DNA of 64,000 nucleotides. It comes from Butyricimonas virosa (GTDB taxonomy: Bacteria > Bacteroidota > Bacteroidia > Bacteroidales > Marinifilaceae). Of this stretch, positions 16,268 to 26,100 are shown piece by piece. Numbering within the stretch: the stretch's first letter is position 1; each line of letters begins with the position of its first letter. Below the pieces are notes generated by a model. It was not told where the DNA came from and ran no database searches. It saw nothing but the letters and a program-made list of their open reading frames with translations. The DNA is taken from NCBI RefSeq assembly GCF_025148635.1, contig NZ_CP102269.1, positions 2,790,001-2,854,000 on the forward strand. The letters are read 5' to 3'. Made by a program: the position numbers and the translations under genes.

Positions 16268-17746
16268 ATGAAGAGATTATTTATATATATCGTCACGGTA
16301 ATGGCGTTGTTCATTGCCGGATGTTATGAAGATAAAGGAAATTATGACTATGATACCGTGCCGCAGGTTTCTGTGAGCGGTATTGAGAAAAGTTATGATT
16401 TTTACGTGGGTTCACAGGAAACGATTACCCCGACGGTGACCTGGACAAATGGTAAGCCGGATAAAGTTTCTTATGCTTGGAGAATAAACAATAAGGTGGT
16501 TTGCGAAGAAGAAAGTCTGAATTTTGTTGTGGGAGACCTTCCCGTGAAAGCTGGATTATATGCCGAGTTTACGATTACGAATGAGGATTTAGGGGTAGAG
16601 TATATCAACCGTTTTAACGTATCGGTTTATTCCACGTATTATTCCGGATGGATGCTCTTGGCGGATAAAGGTAACGTTTCCGAGTTGTCCTATGTTCGGG
16701 ATGATGGGGGACTTTATGCGGATATTTATAAAAGCGTGAACGGGACGGATTTGGCCGGGGGGGCTTGTGCCTTGATGGAACATTGGTTGCCGACGTCAGA
16801 AGAGATCGGACAGATTTTCGTGGCTTGTCAGGATGGACCAGAATATTCTGTGGAATTGGATGGAAACACGTTTAGTAAAATGGTAGCTACGAAGGATGAG
16901 TTCGTGGGGGATGCACCCAAGGATTTCAAGCCTATGAGAATGAATTGCGTGACGAATTACGATTATCTTATCAGTAATGGTAAGTTGTATGTACGTAATA
17001 TTCAAGCATCATATGATGCTCTTTATCAGGATGGTCTGTTTCCAAATTTCCCTTATCCAGGTGATTATGAATTAATAAATCTGGGAATTCGGGGAAACTT
17101 GCTTTTTAGTAATGATATTATCTGTTTTGATAAGAAAACTTCAAGTTATATGTTGGTGCGAACCGGAGAAATGAAACGATTGGATTACACGAATGATTCG
17201 GAAAAGGCATTTATCCCTTACGATATGGGGAAAACGGTACTGGATGGAGGACCAATCTCGACGGCAACCCCGACGGATGAATTCCTGACAGTTCTGAAAT
17301 CGAATTTGGAAAACAAGGCATACGTGCAGAAATTCCGATTCTCCGGATGGGGTGCGAAGACGTATCGGTCGATCTCGGAGGTGGAGTTTCCTGATCCTTC
17401 AATCATCAATGAGAATACGAAATTCGCTGTTTGCCAGAATCGTCCTTACGTGTATATAGCATCAGGTAACGTGCTGTATGTTTATAATCACAAGGATAAT
17501 ACGGTAAAGCCATTACGTTCAGATTTTGGACGGACGATTCGGGATATTGCTGTTTGTCCCACGAATTATGAACGTTTGGGTATTGCTTTGGAGAATACGG
17601 ATGACACGTCGAAGAGTGACTTTATGGTACTGGATGTTTCGGTCGTTGGGGATGGAAAAACTCTGGAAGGAATGGAATTTATCGGAAAGTTCGGTCGTGT
17701 GGTGGATTTAATTTATAAGATAGGTAATCAGTGGGATACTTATTAA
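16268..17746 (+). CDS. PKD-like-family lipoprotein (locus 1)
   Basis: A 492-residue lipoprotein with a clear lipobox, FIAGC at Cys19. The N-terminal third (about residues 30-125) resembles the PKD-like fold of Bacteroidota surface lipoproteins (TPTVTWTNGKPDKVSYAWRINNK, LYAEFTITNEDLG). The remainder shows repeated beta strands suggesting a propeller-like region (SGWMLLADKG, NLLFSNDIICFDKK, VCQNRPYVYIASGNVLYVYN). Such proteins commonly occur in SusCD loci together with DUF4843 proteins. No enzymatic motif was recognised, so a ligand-binding role is an inference. A strong hairpin follows its stop. The paralogous locus 2 has no counterpart of this gene. Confidence 0.8.
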   Translation: MKRLFIYIVTVMALFIAGCYEDKGNYDYDTVPQVSVSGIEKSYDFYVGSQETITPTVTWTNGKPDKVSYAWRINNKVVCEEESLNFVVGDLPVKAGLYAEFTITNEDLGVEYINRFNVSVYSTYYSGWMLLADKGNVSELSYVRDDGGLYADIYKSVNGTDLAGGACALMEHWLPTSEEIGQIFVACQDGPEYSVELDGNTFSKMVATKDEFVGDAPKDFKPMRMNCVTNYDYLISNGKLYVRNIQASYDALYQDGLFPNFPYPGDYELINLGIRGNLLFSNDIICFDKKTSSYMLVRTGEMKRLDYTNDSEKAFIPYDMGKTVLDGGPISTATPTDEFLTVLKSNLENKAYVQKFRFSGWGAKTYRSISEVEFPDPSIINENTKFAVCQNRPYVYIASGNVLYVYNHKDNTVKPLRSDFGRTIRDIAVCPTNYERLGIALENTDDTSKSDFMVLDVSVVGDGKTLEGMEFIGKFGRVVDLIYKIGNQWDTY

Positions 17747-17752
17747 TAAATC

Positions 17753-17786
17753 AGTATTCTCCCGCTTAGCGGGAGAATACTTTAAT
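17753..17786 (+). terminator. 13-bp hairpin between PKD-like gene and thioredoxin gene
   Basis: AGTATTCTCCCGC (17753-17765) pairs perfectly with GCGGGAGAATACT (17769-17781) around a 3-base loop, followed by TTAATG. The T-tract is short, so partial termination or an mRNA processing or stabilising site within the operon is likely. Confidence 0.7.
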
Positions 17787-17795
17787 GTATAGGTG

Positions 17796-18932
17796 ATGAA
17801 AGTATGTAAAAATGTATGGCTATTGGTTAGCTTGCTATGCCTGTTTTGTGCATGTAAAGAACGGGAACATGATCGTTTCACGATTTCCGGGGTGATGGAG
17901 GGATTGCCTAGAGGTGTCGTGAAGTTGTACACGAATCCGCCGGGAAATGTTTTACTGGATAGTTGCGAGGTGAAAGATGGGAAGTATTTTTTGGAAGGGA
18001 AGATCACGGAGCCTCAAGTCGGTTTGTTATTTTTTGACATGGAACCGCAATATCAGCGATTGGGAGCCTCAATGGTGGCAATATTTATAGAACCGGAGGA
18101 TATGAAGGTGTATAGCGAATTGAATGACGTGAAAAAAACGTTGAAGTTTACTTCTGCCCCAATTAATGAAGATATTCAAAAGTATAATGTTTATTTGAAG
18201 TCTTTACCAGAGAAACAAATGGTTGCAGAGCTTAATGGCAAAATCCAGATGGCTTTTGCCGAGGCTAGGATGGAAGAAGTGCGGGAGATGAGTCGAAAGC
18301 GAGATTCGTTGCAAATGGTGATTATTGACCGGTTGTTTGCTTTTGAGCCGGGAGTTTCTAAAAGTCAGGCAGCAGCTTATTTGGTGGCTCAATTGTCCGC
18401 ATCTTTGGATGTTGTGCAAAGAGGGAAGATAGTGGAAAAGTTTGATCCGAGTTTTACTGATTCTTATTATCTGAACGGAATGCAGGAAAGCGTGGAGCGG
18501 GAAACGGCTTTACAGCCGGGAAAAGCCTTCCCAGATTTTCAGGTGTTTGATAAAGATGGTAGGAAGTACACCTTGGCTGATTTCCGGGGAAAATATTTAT
18601 TTGTTGAATTTAGTGCATCTTGGTGTGGCTGGTGTAAAAAAGAGATTCCTTTTATTCGTAAAGCATATCACGCTTTAAAAGATAAAAATGTTGCTTTTGT
18701 AACGATGATGATGGATGATCGGAAAGAGGCTTGGTTACATGAGATCAAGGAGTATAATATCGAGTGGTATTGTTTGTCTGATCTGAAGGGAATGAAAAAC
18801 AGTCCTTTGACTAAGGCATACAATTTAGGGGGGATTCCGGATTCTTTCGTGGTCGACCCGGAAGGGAGGATCGTGTGTCGGGACTTGAGGGGGAATGAAG
18901 TATTGGAGACATTATCTACATTGTGTAATTAA
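17796..18932 (+). CDS. TlpA-like thioredoxin-fold lipoprotein with DUF4369-like N-terminus, CGWC site
   Basis: A 378-residue exported thiol-disulfide protein. The leader is hydrophobic and cysteine-rich, ending at a probable lipid-accepting Cys20 (CLFCAC). A DUF4369-like beta domain lies at about residues 28-120 (FTISGVMEG, VLLDSCEVKDGKYFLEGKI), then a helical linker. The AhpC/TlpA thioredoxin domain covers about 235-375 with SASWCGWCKKEIPF (Cys277 and Cys280) and the cis-Pro region GGIPDSFVV. The CGWC site differs from the commoner CGPC and is shared with the protein at 20046. A GTG at 17793 adds one residue; ATG at 17796 is preferred. Partners could be a membrane reductase such as DsbD, but none is encoded here. 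Confidence 0.88.
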   Translation: MKVCKNVWLLVSLLCLFCACKEREHDRFTISGVMEGLPRGVVKLYTNPPGNVLLDSCEVKDGKYFLEGKITEPQVGLLFFDMEPQYQRLGASMVAIFIEPEDMKVYSELNDVKKTLKFTSAPINEDIQKYNVYLKSLPEKQMVAELNGKIQMAFAEARMEEVREMSRKRDSLQMVIIDRLFAFEPGVSKSQAAAYLVAQLSASLDVVQRGKIVEKFDPSFTDSYYLNGMQESVERETALQPGKAFPDFQVFDKDGRKYTLADFRGKYLFVEFSASWCGWCKKEIPFIRKAYHALKDKNVAFVTMMMDDRKEAWLHEIKEYNIEWYCLSDLKGMKNSPLTKAYNLGGIPDSFVVDPEGRIVCRDLRGNEVLETLSTLCN

Positions 18933-18943
18933 TGGAATAAGGT

Positions 18944-20053
18944 ATGTATAAGATATTAATCGGTTTGTTTTTATCTGTATTGTGCTTGCAGGCAAAATGT
19001 CAAATGCAATTTGATGAGGGAAGTTTCTCGGAGGTTCTGGCAAAAGCAAAACAGGAAAAAAGGATGGTGTTTATGGATTGCTACACGAGTTGGTGCGGTC
19101 CTTGTAAAATGATGGTACAGGATGTTTTTAGCCAGGAAGACGTGGGACAATTTATGAATACACGTTTTGTGAATGTTAAATTGGATATGGAAAAAGGAGA
19201 GGGGCGGGAATTGGCTAAGAAGTATCAAGTGAAGGTTTACCCAACTTTTTTGATCTTGAATGAAGATGGAGAGGTGATTCATAAAATGGTGGGAGGAATG
19301 AAAGCAGAGGAATTTTTACAAAATGTGCAAAATGGCATAGGGGAACATTCTTTGTATTCTTATGAGAAGAGATATGCCGACGGGGAGCGTGATCCGCAAT
19401 TCGTGTATAGTTATATAGAGACTTTGGCTAGGGCTTTTATGAAAGAACGAATGGAAGAGGTGTTGCACGAATATTGGGGAACATTGACGGATCAAGAGAA
19501 GAGTTGTAAAGAAAATTGGATGCTCGTGAAACGATTTGTGAAGAATCCGGCGTTACCGGAGTACAAGTATCTTTTGGAGCATAAGAAGGATTTTGATGCG
19601 GCGGTTAGTAAAGATAGCGTGGATCGTAAAATATATGATGATTTGTTCCCGTTGATTGTGAATGATTGTAACGAAATTATTTTTCATGATAAAGTAAATG
19701 CAGCTCAACTTTTAGAAACTTATGAGGTATGTGTTACTCGATCGGGAATTGCCGGACAGGATTATCTGTTGGATATAGTGGAGTTTACCAAAGTCTTTTT
19801 GTCCGGTGATTTGAAGAAGGCATTGAAAATGTATGATAAGAAGTTTTCCCGTTTAGATAGTGATGCTCGTTTTGATGTAACTTTACAGTTGAATGGAATG
19901 TTGATTCGTAAGGGAGATGCAAAAATGTGTAAGCGAGGATTGGAATTGATCGAGAAAACGATGAAAGATTGTGGATGGTCGGTGGATGATCCTTTGTTTG
20001 CAGCCGTGGTTTCCGGATTGAAAGATAAATTTAAAGATGATAAAGATGAATAG
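18944..20053 (+). CDS. Exported thioredoxin-family protein with C-terminal helical domain, CGPC site
   Basis: A 369-residue periplasmic protein. The signal peptide is at about residues 1-19 (ending LQAKCQ). The thioredoxin domain follows at about 22-128, with CYTSWCGPCKMM (Cys51 and Cys54) and cis-Pro in VKVYPTFLIL. The remaining 240 residues are mostly helical with no recognised domain. The same arrangement occurs in the proteins at 28934 and in the C-terminal part of 32650, including a recurring YKYLLEHKKDF-like segment. It begins 11 bases after the preceding gene and its end overlaps the next start, so the three genes are coupled. A reductase or redox-chaperone role is inferred from the intact CXXC. 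Confidence 0.88.
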   Translation: MYKILIGLFLSVLCLQAKCQMQFDEGSFSEVLAKAKQEKRMVFMDCYTSWCGPCKMMVQDVFSQEDVGQFMNTRFVNVKLDMEKGEGRELAKKYQVKVYPTFLILNEDGEVIHKMVGGMKAEEFLQNVQNGIGEHSLYSYEKRYADGERDPQFVYSYIETLARAFMKERMEEVLHEYWGTLTDQEKSCKENWMLVKRFVKNPALPEYKYLLEHKKDFDAAVSKDSVDRKIYDDLFPLIVNDCNEIIFHDKVNAAQLLETYEVCVTRSGIAGQDYLLDIVEFTKVFLSGDLKKALKMYDKKFSRLDSDARFDVTLQLNGMLIRKGDAKMCKRGLELIEKTMKDCGWSVDDPLFAAVVSGLKDKFKDDKDE

Positions 20054-21149
20054 ATTATTGATTTTGTTGATAGGATGTTTGTGCTGTTTTTCGTGTGTAT
20101 CCAAAACAGATGGTTTTAAGGTAAAAATGCATTTGGAAAATGCTTCAGAGTGTGAGATCTTCGTGAGTGAAAGGGTCCCGAATCCTACTCAGTGGTATAT
20201 AGATACCTTGAAGTTGAAGGATGGCCAAGTGGTTTATACGGGTAAGGTGGATTACCCTCGTTTGGTTTCTTTCATTGTTAAAAAAGGAGAAGATGATTTC
20301 GTGGGGTCTTTTAGTATATTTTTGGATAATAGTGAAGTTGAGGTTCGAGGGGATTTTAATAATTTGAAAAATTTAGCGATTAGTGGGAGTAAAACACATG
20401 ATGAATTTGTTGCCATAGAAAAGAATGGACAGAAATTTATGAAAGAGTATGGCAGAATCGGTTACGACCGGAGTAAGGCGTTTAAAGATAACCGGGCTTT
20501 ATATGATTCTTTAGCAGAACCTTACAAGCAGGCTTATGATAAGGTGGTGGATTATATTTTGAATCTTCCGGGGTATGCTCATAGTGAGGTGGCTCCTTAT
20601 TTTGTTTCCGAATACATTCATGCTGATAATCTTCCCTTGATGGAAAAAGCGTTGAATGCTTTTGATGTTTCTCTAGCCGAGAATGCATATATCGCTAATT
20701 GCCGGGTAAGATTGGAGAAGGAAAAACGGGTGCAACCGGGAGTTATGGCATATGATTTTGCGTTGGAGGATTTGGAGGGGAATGTGTATAAATTATCTGA
20801 TTACAGGGGAAAATACGTGTTGCTGGAGTTTAGTGCATCGTGGTGCGGATGGTGTAAATTGGAGATACCTTTCCTTGAAACAGTTTATAAGAATACGCAA
20901 GGTAAGAATTTTGTCATGTTCACGATTAATTTGGATGACGAGCGAGGAAAATGGGAGGAAGATGTTAAACATGATAATTTACCGTGGAAGGTTATTTCTG
21001 ATTTGAAGGCATTTGAGAGTCCCGTGGCGAAGAATTATAACGTGAGTGGTATTCCGATGATTTATCTGATCGATCCGGAGGGAAAAATAAAGGAGAAGGG
21101 ATTACGTCGGGAAGAGATGATTGAATATATAAATACTTTATTTGAGTAA
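20046..21149 (+). CDS. TlpA-like thioredoxin-fold lipoprotein, CGWC site
   Basis: A 367-residue paralogue of the protein at 17796. The leader MNRLLILLIGCLCCFSC suggests lipidation at Cys17. An N-terminal DUF4369-like domain (about residues 25-115) is followed by a helical linker and a thioredoxin domain (about 230-365) with SASWCGWCKLEIPF (Cys267 and Cys270) and cis-Pro in SGIPMIYLI. The start overlaps the preceding gene: ATG at 20037 would add three residues, ATG at 20046 gives a better signal peptide. A terminator follows, so this is the last gene of locus 1. Confidence 0.87.
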   Translation: MNRLLILLIGCLCCFSCVSKTDGFKVKMHLENASECEIFVSERVPNPTQWYIDTLKLKDGQVVYTGKVDYPRLVSFIVKKGEDDFVGSFSIFLDNSEVEVRGDFNNLKNLAISGSKTHDEFVAIEKNGQKFMKEYGRIGYDRSKAFKDNRALYDSLAEPYKQAYDKVVDYILNLPGYAHSEVAPYFVSEYIHADNLPLMEKALNAFDVSLAENAYIANCRVRLEKEKRVQPGVMAYDFALEDLEGNVYKLSDYRGKYVLLEFSASWCGWCKLEIPFLETVYKNTQGKNFVMFTINLDDERGKWEEDVKHDNLPWKVISDLKAFESPVAKNYNVSGIPMIYLIDPEGKIKEKGLRREEMIEYINTLFE

Positions 21150-21156
21150 TTTAATA

Positions 21157-21198
21157 ACAGGGGAAAACGGAATTCGAAAGTTTTCCCCTGTGTTATTT
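21157..21198 (+). terminator. Intrinsic terminator closing SUS-like locus 1
   Basis: A 12-bp perfect stem (ACAGGGGAAAAC at 21157-21168 with GTTTTCCCCTGT at 21180-21191) with an 11-base loop is followed by GTTATTTT. It lies 7 bases after the stop of the last thioredoxin gene. Confidence 0.85.
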
Positions 21199-21268
21199 TA
21201 AGGAGCAAGAGGTTGTGTGGTTGTTTGCGAGATTGTGTGGGGCTTTATTATGATTCGATTGTTGGGTA

Positions 21269-21299
21269 TTTGAATATTTCGGAGGAATAGTTATTTTTG
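21269..21299 (+). promoter_or_regulatory. Bacteroides-type promoter directly before ECF sigma gene 2
   Basis: TTTG at 21269-21272 and TATTTTTG at 21292-21299 are 19 bases apart, the ideal spacing. The predicted start at about 21303 leaves about four bases before the ATG at 21307. The arrangement repeats that of sigma gene 1. Confidence 0.8.
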
Positions 21300-21306
21300 T
21301 GGCACT

Positions 21307-21846
21307 ATGAGTGCTATTATTCAGTCCAATAAAGATTTTGAAGTGTTCTTTCGAGAAAATTTTCCACCCGTGTATGCTTTCATGAAACGTTACACGGGGG
21401 ATGATGAACTAGCGGCAGATTTAGCACAAGAGACTTTTATCCGGGTTTATGAACGGCGGGATGAGATTGTTTCTGTTGATTACGGGAGAGCTTTTTTGTA
21501 CACGATAGCTCGCCACTTGTATTGGAATCATTGTAAGCATCAGCGGGCGAAGGAAAATTATTTCACGCAATTAGATGAGAATAACGTGGATGATTATGAT
21601 TTTTTGCAGGAGGTTACCCGACAAGAAACCATGCGGATATTATATACTGCTATTGATCGGTTGCCACCACAGACTCGTAAAGTGATTCTTTTAAATCTGG
21701 AAGGGAAAACTAATCCGGAAGTTGCAGAAGAATTAGGTATCTCCGTGAACACGGTGAAGTGTTTGAAAAAGTCTGCTTATGATACATTAAGAGGATTATT
21801 ATCAAAGAATTATCTTGTAATTTTGCTATTCCTATTAGGGAAGTAA
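21307..21846 (+). CDS. RNA polymerase ECF sigma-70 factor (locus 2)
   Basis: A 179-residue ECF sigma factor. Region 2 lies at about residues 14-85 (FFRENFPPVYAFMKRYTGDDELAADLAQETFIRVYE) and region 4 at about 105-165 (LPPQTRKVILLNLEGKTNPEVAEELGISVNTVKCLKKSAYD). It should be held by the FecR encoded 96 bases downstream and activate the susCD genes behind it. It is a clear relative of the sigma factor at 6997 but not a recent duplicate. The last residues are hydrophobic (NYLVILLFLLG), a feature shared with sigma 1 (LILLLIMS). Confidence 0.94.
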   Translation: MSAIIQSNKDFEVFFRENFPPVYAFMKRYTGDDELAADLAQETFIRVYERRDEIVSVDYGRAFLYTIARHLYWNHCKHQRAKENYFTQLDENNVDDYDFLQEVTRQETMRILYTAIDRLPPQTRKVILLNLEGKTNPEVAEELGISVNTVKCLKKSAYDTLRGLLSKNYLVILLFLLGK

Positions 21847-21942
21847 ATGTTAAATCTTTTCTTTTTTGCATTTTTTTTCTTGTTTGACCTACCCACTTTT
21901 CATTTGAAGTAATCTCTATGATAAAATAACAAATGTGAAGGT

Positions 21943-23109
21943 ATGGATTTACTAAAAAAACGTTTGGATATTGCTAGGCTTGTTGCCGAAGAGTTGACCG
22001 GAACGATTGATGAAAAAAATCGGATCGTGTTATCTCGTTGGTTGGATGAGGACGAGCGACACCGGAAGGAATATACGAATATTCTAGAATCGTTAAAGAC
22101 TGGGAACGAGGTTTGGAAGGATCAAGAGCGGGGGAGGCAGTTAATGGAATCCCGATGGGGAACAGTGAAATCTCATACGGTTCGGAAGACTGACCGGTGG
22201 ATTACGTGGAGTAAGTATGTGGCGGTTATTGTGTTATTCGTGAGCATTGGGATTTCTTGGCTTGTAAATGAAGAAAAGCAGGAGGTGGAGAATGGTACTG
22301 TTGCCCAAATTGAACATGGTAGCATGAAAGCGCAGCTTGTACTTGCTAATGGGAAAAAGGTGGATTTGAGGCCAGAAATAAGCTTACAATTAGAAGAGGA
22401 GGGGGGAACCCGAATTTTGACATCAGATAATAGGGTAAAGTATTCGGGGAAGGATTCTTTAGCCGGACAATCGACAGAAGTAAAGTATAATACGTTGATC
22501 GTGCCGCGAGGAGGTGAATTTTCGTTGGAATTGGCAGATGGAACTCGGGTGTGGTTGAATGCGGAGTCGAGGTTGCGTTATCCGGTGGCTTTCACGGGTA
22601 AGGAGAGAAAAGTTGAGATGGAGGGAGAGGTTTATTTTGAAGTGGCAAAGAATAAGGAAAAACCTTTTATTGTAACCGTGAATGGGGTTGATATTCGGGT
22701 TTTGGGAACAAGTTTTAATGTTTCGGCTTATCAAGAAGATGTGGTGACCACGTTGGTCGAAGGAAAGGTGCAGTTGAAAAAAGGTAATGAACAGGTTATT
22801 TTATCGCCTAACCAGCAAGCAATATGGTCTGATGACGAGTTTAGGGTGAAACAGGTAGATGCCCGTAATTTTGTATTGTGGAAAGAGGGAGTTTTTTATT
22901 TTGAAGATGTTGATTTGGAGACAATTCTGGATGATATGGCCCGCTGGTATAACGTGAATGTTTTTTATATGAACCCAGCGTTGAAAGAGATGAAATTCTC
23001 TGTCGAGATTAGACGTTATGGGGATATAAACGAGATCCTGAGAAGAATAGAACAAACTAAACGTGTAAAATTTGAAATAAAAGATAGAACTATAAACGTG
23101 TATGAATAA
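21943..23109 (+). CDS. FecR-family anti-sigma factor (locus 2)
   Basis: A 388-residue inner-membrane regulator. It has a cytoplasmic sigma-binding part at about residues 1-85 (LTGTIDEKNRIVLSRWLDEDERHRKEY), a transmembrane segment at about 92-108 (YVAVIVLFVSIGISWLV) and a periplasmic FecR domain at about 180-275 (VPRGGEFSLELADGTRVWLN, MEGEVYFEVAKN, VLGTSFNVSAYQ). A DUF4974-like C-terminal domain follows (about 318-388). It lies between its sigma gene and the STN-containing SusC, the standard order for this signalling module. Nothing in the sequence suggests loss of function. Confidence 0.94.
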   Translation: MDLLKKRLDIARLVAEELTGTIDEKNRIVLSRWLDEDERHRKEYTNILESLKTGNEVWKDQERGRQLMESRWGTVKSHTVRKTDRWITWSKYVAVIVLFVSIGISWLVNEEKQEVENGTVAQIEHGSMKAQLVLANGKKVDLRPEISLQLEEEGGTRILTSDNRVKYSGKDSLAGQSTEVKYNTLIVPRGGEFSLELADGTRVWLNAESRLRYPVAFTGKERKVEMEGEVYFEVAKNKEKPFIVTVNGVDIRVLGTSFNVSAYQEDVVTTLVEGKVQLKKGNEQVILSPNQQAIWSDDEFRVKQVDARNFVLWKEGVFYFEDVDLETILDDMARWYNVNVFYMNPALKEMKFSVEIRRYGDINEILRRIEQTKRVKFEIKDRTINVYE

Positions 23110-23114
23110 AAAAA

Positions 23115-23142
23115 GACAGACAGCACCCCCATGCTATCTGTC
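23115..23142 (+). promoter_or_regulatory. Hairpin between fecR 2 and susC 2
   Basis: GACAGACAGCA (23115-23125) pairs with TGCTATCTGTC (23132-23142) with one mismatch and a 6-base loop. It starts 5 bases after the fecR stop and ends 47 bases before the susC ATG. Locus 1 has a different but equally placed structure, which suggests a shared device separating expression of regulator and transporter. Confidence 0.6.
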
Positions 23143-23189
23143 CGAATACATTCAATATTTAATTCAATGTAAAACTCAAGAACAAAGTT

Positions 23190-26100
23190 ATGAAAAAAAA
23201 ATGTAACTCTGGTGGTCTTATGAAAATAAGGCTGCGAAAAACATTGTTGGTTATGAAATTTTTGTGCTTTTTTTTCTTGTTGTCTGTTTCGGTATCGGCA
23301 GCAAGTTATTCACAGAATGCAAGGTTTACTCTGGCATTGGAAAATGTCGCATTGACGGATGTTTTTTCAACCATCCGGAAAAGTAGTGAGTTCACGTTTA
23401 TCTATAATATGGATGACGTGAGGAATATCCGGGTAAAATCAATAAACGTACATGAGGCTACTATCCAAGAGATTCTGGATGAAATTCTTCGAAACACGGG
23501 GTTCGTTTACCAGATTGAAGATTATGTGATCGTGATTCAACCTCAGGAAACGAAAGAAGAAAAGAAATCCCTGCGATTAAAAGGGTGGGTCCGTGATAAG
23601 AAAAAAGAACCGCTACCAGGGGTGACGGTAAGAATGGTGGGGGTGAGCTTGGGAACGGCAACCAATGCCCAAGGATGGTTTGCGATAGATTTACCTGTGA
23701 CGAAAGGGGAGGTGGAGTTTTCTTTCGTGGGATATAAAAAACAGAAAATCGCTTTTACGGAAAAAACAGATACGCTGCGGATCGTGTTGGAGGAGGATTT
23801 GCAGCAGGTGGAAGAGGTCGTTGTGACAGGGATTTTCAACAAGCCGAAGGAGAGTTTCACGGGGGCGGTAACTTCCGTAACAAAAGAGGATTTGAAGGTA
23901 AATTTTTCACGAAATTTAATTCAGACATTGGCCAATATTGATGCTAGTTTGTTGATCGTTCAGAATAACGAGATGGGGTCGGATCCGAATACACTACCCG
24001 AGATTCAATTGCGTGGGGCATCCACGATGTTGGATATTTCTGACTTGGAGAATCAGAAAAAACGTCCGGAATATAATCAACCGTTGTTTATCATGGATGG
24101 TTTCGAGGTAGATTTGGAGCGAGTGATGGATTTGAATCAAAATGATATAGAGAATATTACTATTTTAAAGGATGCAAGTGCTACTTCTTTATATGGGGCT
24201 CGTGGGGCAAATGGAGTAATTGTTATTACAACGACTTTAGCAAATGCGGGGGCATTAACGGTATCTTATGAAGGACGGTTGAATCTTCAAATTCCGGATT
24301 TTAGTACTTATGATAATTTAATGACTGCATCTGAAAAATTTGAAGCTGAAAAATTATATGGGGTGTGGGATAATTTGAATTCATATTTGCCCAGTGGCCA
24401 AAAAATAGAGGATGCTTATAAGGAGCTTGAGACGGCAATAGCAAACGGGGTGAATTATGACTGGTTAAAAGTTCCGACACGTACCGGTGTAGGACAAAAT
24501 CATATTTTGCGTTTTATGGGAAGTCAAGAAAATTGGAATTATATGTTGAGTTTGGCGTATGATGATACTCAAGGTGCAATGAAAAAGTCTGACCGTAAAA
24601 ACTTTAATGGAACAATGCAGTTAGGATATCATAAGAATAAATGGAATGTACGGCAAAGTTTATCTGTAGGTATAAATAAAAGTCAAGATTCTCCTTATGG
24701 GCAATTTTATTATTATGTACAAATGAATAGATATTGGGAACCGTATGACGAAAATGGAAAGCCGGTTGATTATTTTTATCATCCTCTTTCAACTTATGGA
24801 CCCATTGATAATCCGTTATATGATTATGCCGTTGGGAAATGGAATAAAACGAAATACACTAATTTACGCAGTAATACGGTAATTGATTTTACTATTTCTA
24901 AAAGTTTGAAGGCGTCGGCGACATTAGGGTTGAATCGTAAGAGTAAAACAGCAGATACTTTTACACCTCCAGAGCATAAGTTTTTCCAAAATGTAACAGA
25001 AATAGAGAAAAAGGGATCTTTTGCTCGGAGAGAAAGTGAGGAAAACATGTGGCAAGTACGGCTTGCATTGAATTATAATAATATTTTTTCAGAAAAACAT
25101 ATGGTAACTCTCGGAGTTAGCGCAGAGTTAAGTGAGACTATTTCGGATGATGTTTATTGGAGTGCGACAGGATATATTTCTTCTAATGTTAGTCATCCCG
25201 GTATGTCAATGTCTTATCCGAGTGTGGGAGGAACTAGTGGAAGTGAGAGTACCGTGCGTAGGGCATCCTTGATTGCTAGTGCTAACTATTATTATGACCA
25301 ACGTTATTTTATGGATGTATCCGTAAACTATAATGGTGCTTCTTCTTTTGGTGAAAATAATCGTTTCCAATATTTTTATTCTTTAGGTGCGGGATGGGTT
25401 GTCAGTAATGAAACATTCGTGAAAGAGCATTTGCCGTTTATTAACGAAATGCGTTTCCGTTACTCTTTTGGCGTGACTGGTAATATGTTTGTTTCTCCTG
25501 AAAAATCTTTAGAAGTGTTCAATCGGAATTCGTCTTATACTTATTTGGGGGGAATTGCTTGGACGTTGAGCCAATTTGCGAATTCGGATTTGGAGCAACA
25601 AAATACTTATCAACATAATGCAGGTTTGGATTTAGGTTTATTCAATAGTCGGGTAAGAATTTCATTGAATTATTATAATTTCCTAACCAATAATACGTTG
25701 ACGGATATGAATTTGCCAATATCTCATGGTTTTGATCGTATTGCGGGAAATGTCGGAAAGATTCGGAATGAAGGATTAGATGGAAACGTGAGTGTGGGGT
25801 TGTTGCGAAACACGGAGAAAAAAATTAATTGGACACTAAACGCATCTTTCTCCAAGCGGAAGAATGTCGTGGTGAAACTGTCTGAAGGTTTTAAAGAACG
25901 AATTAGTATGCATAATAGAGGTATGAGTACAAATACTGATCTTATGAAATATCAGGAGGGGCGTTCTTTGGAAGCTATTTATGGTTTGCGTACAGTTGGG
26001 GTAGATCCTTCATCAGGGCAACGTGTATTTTTAAAGAAAGATGGGGTTACGACCACATTAGATCAGAGTGCTGATGATTTGGTTTATTTGGGAGATCGTC

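Noticed and set aside
16268..17746. PKD-like lipoprotein as an enzyme (glycoside hydrolase or protease)
   Set aside because: No catalytic motif could be seen, and the repeated strand pattern supports a binding protein only.
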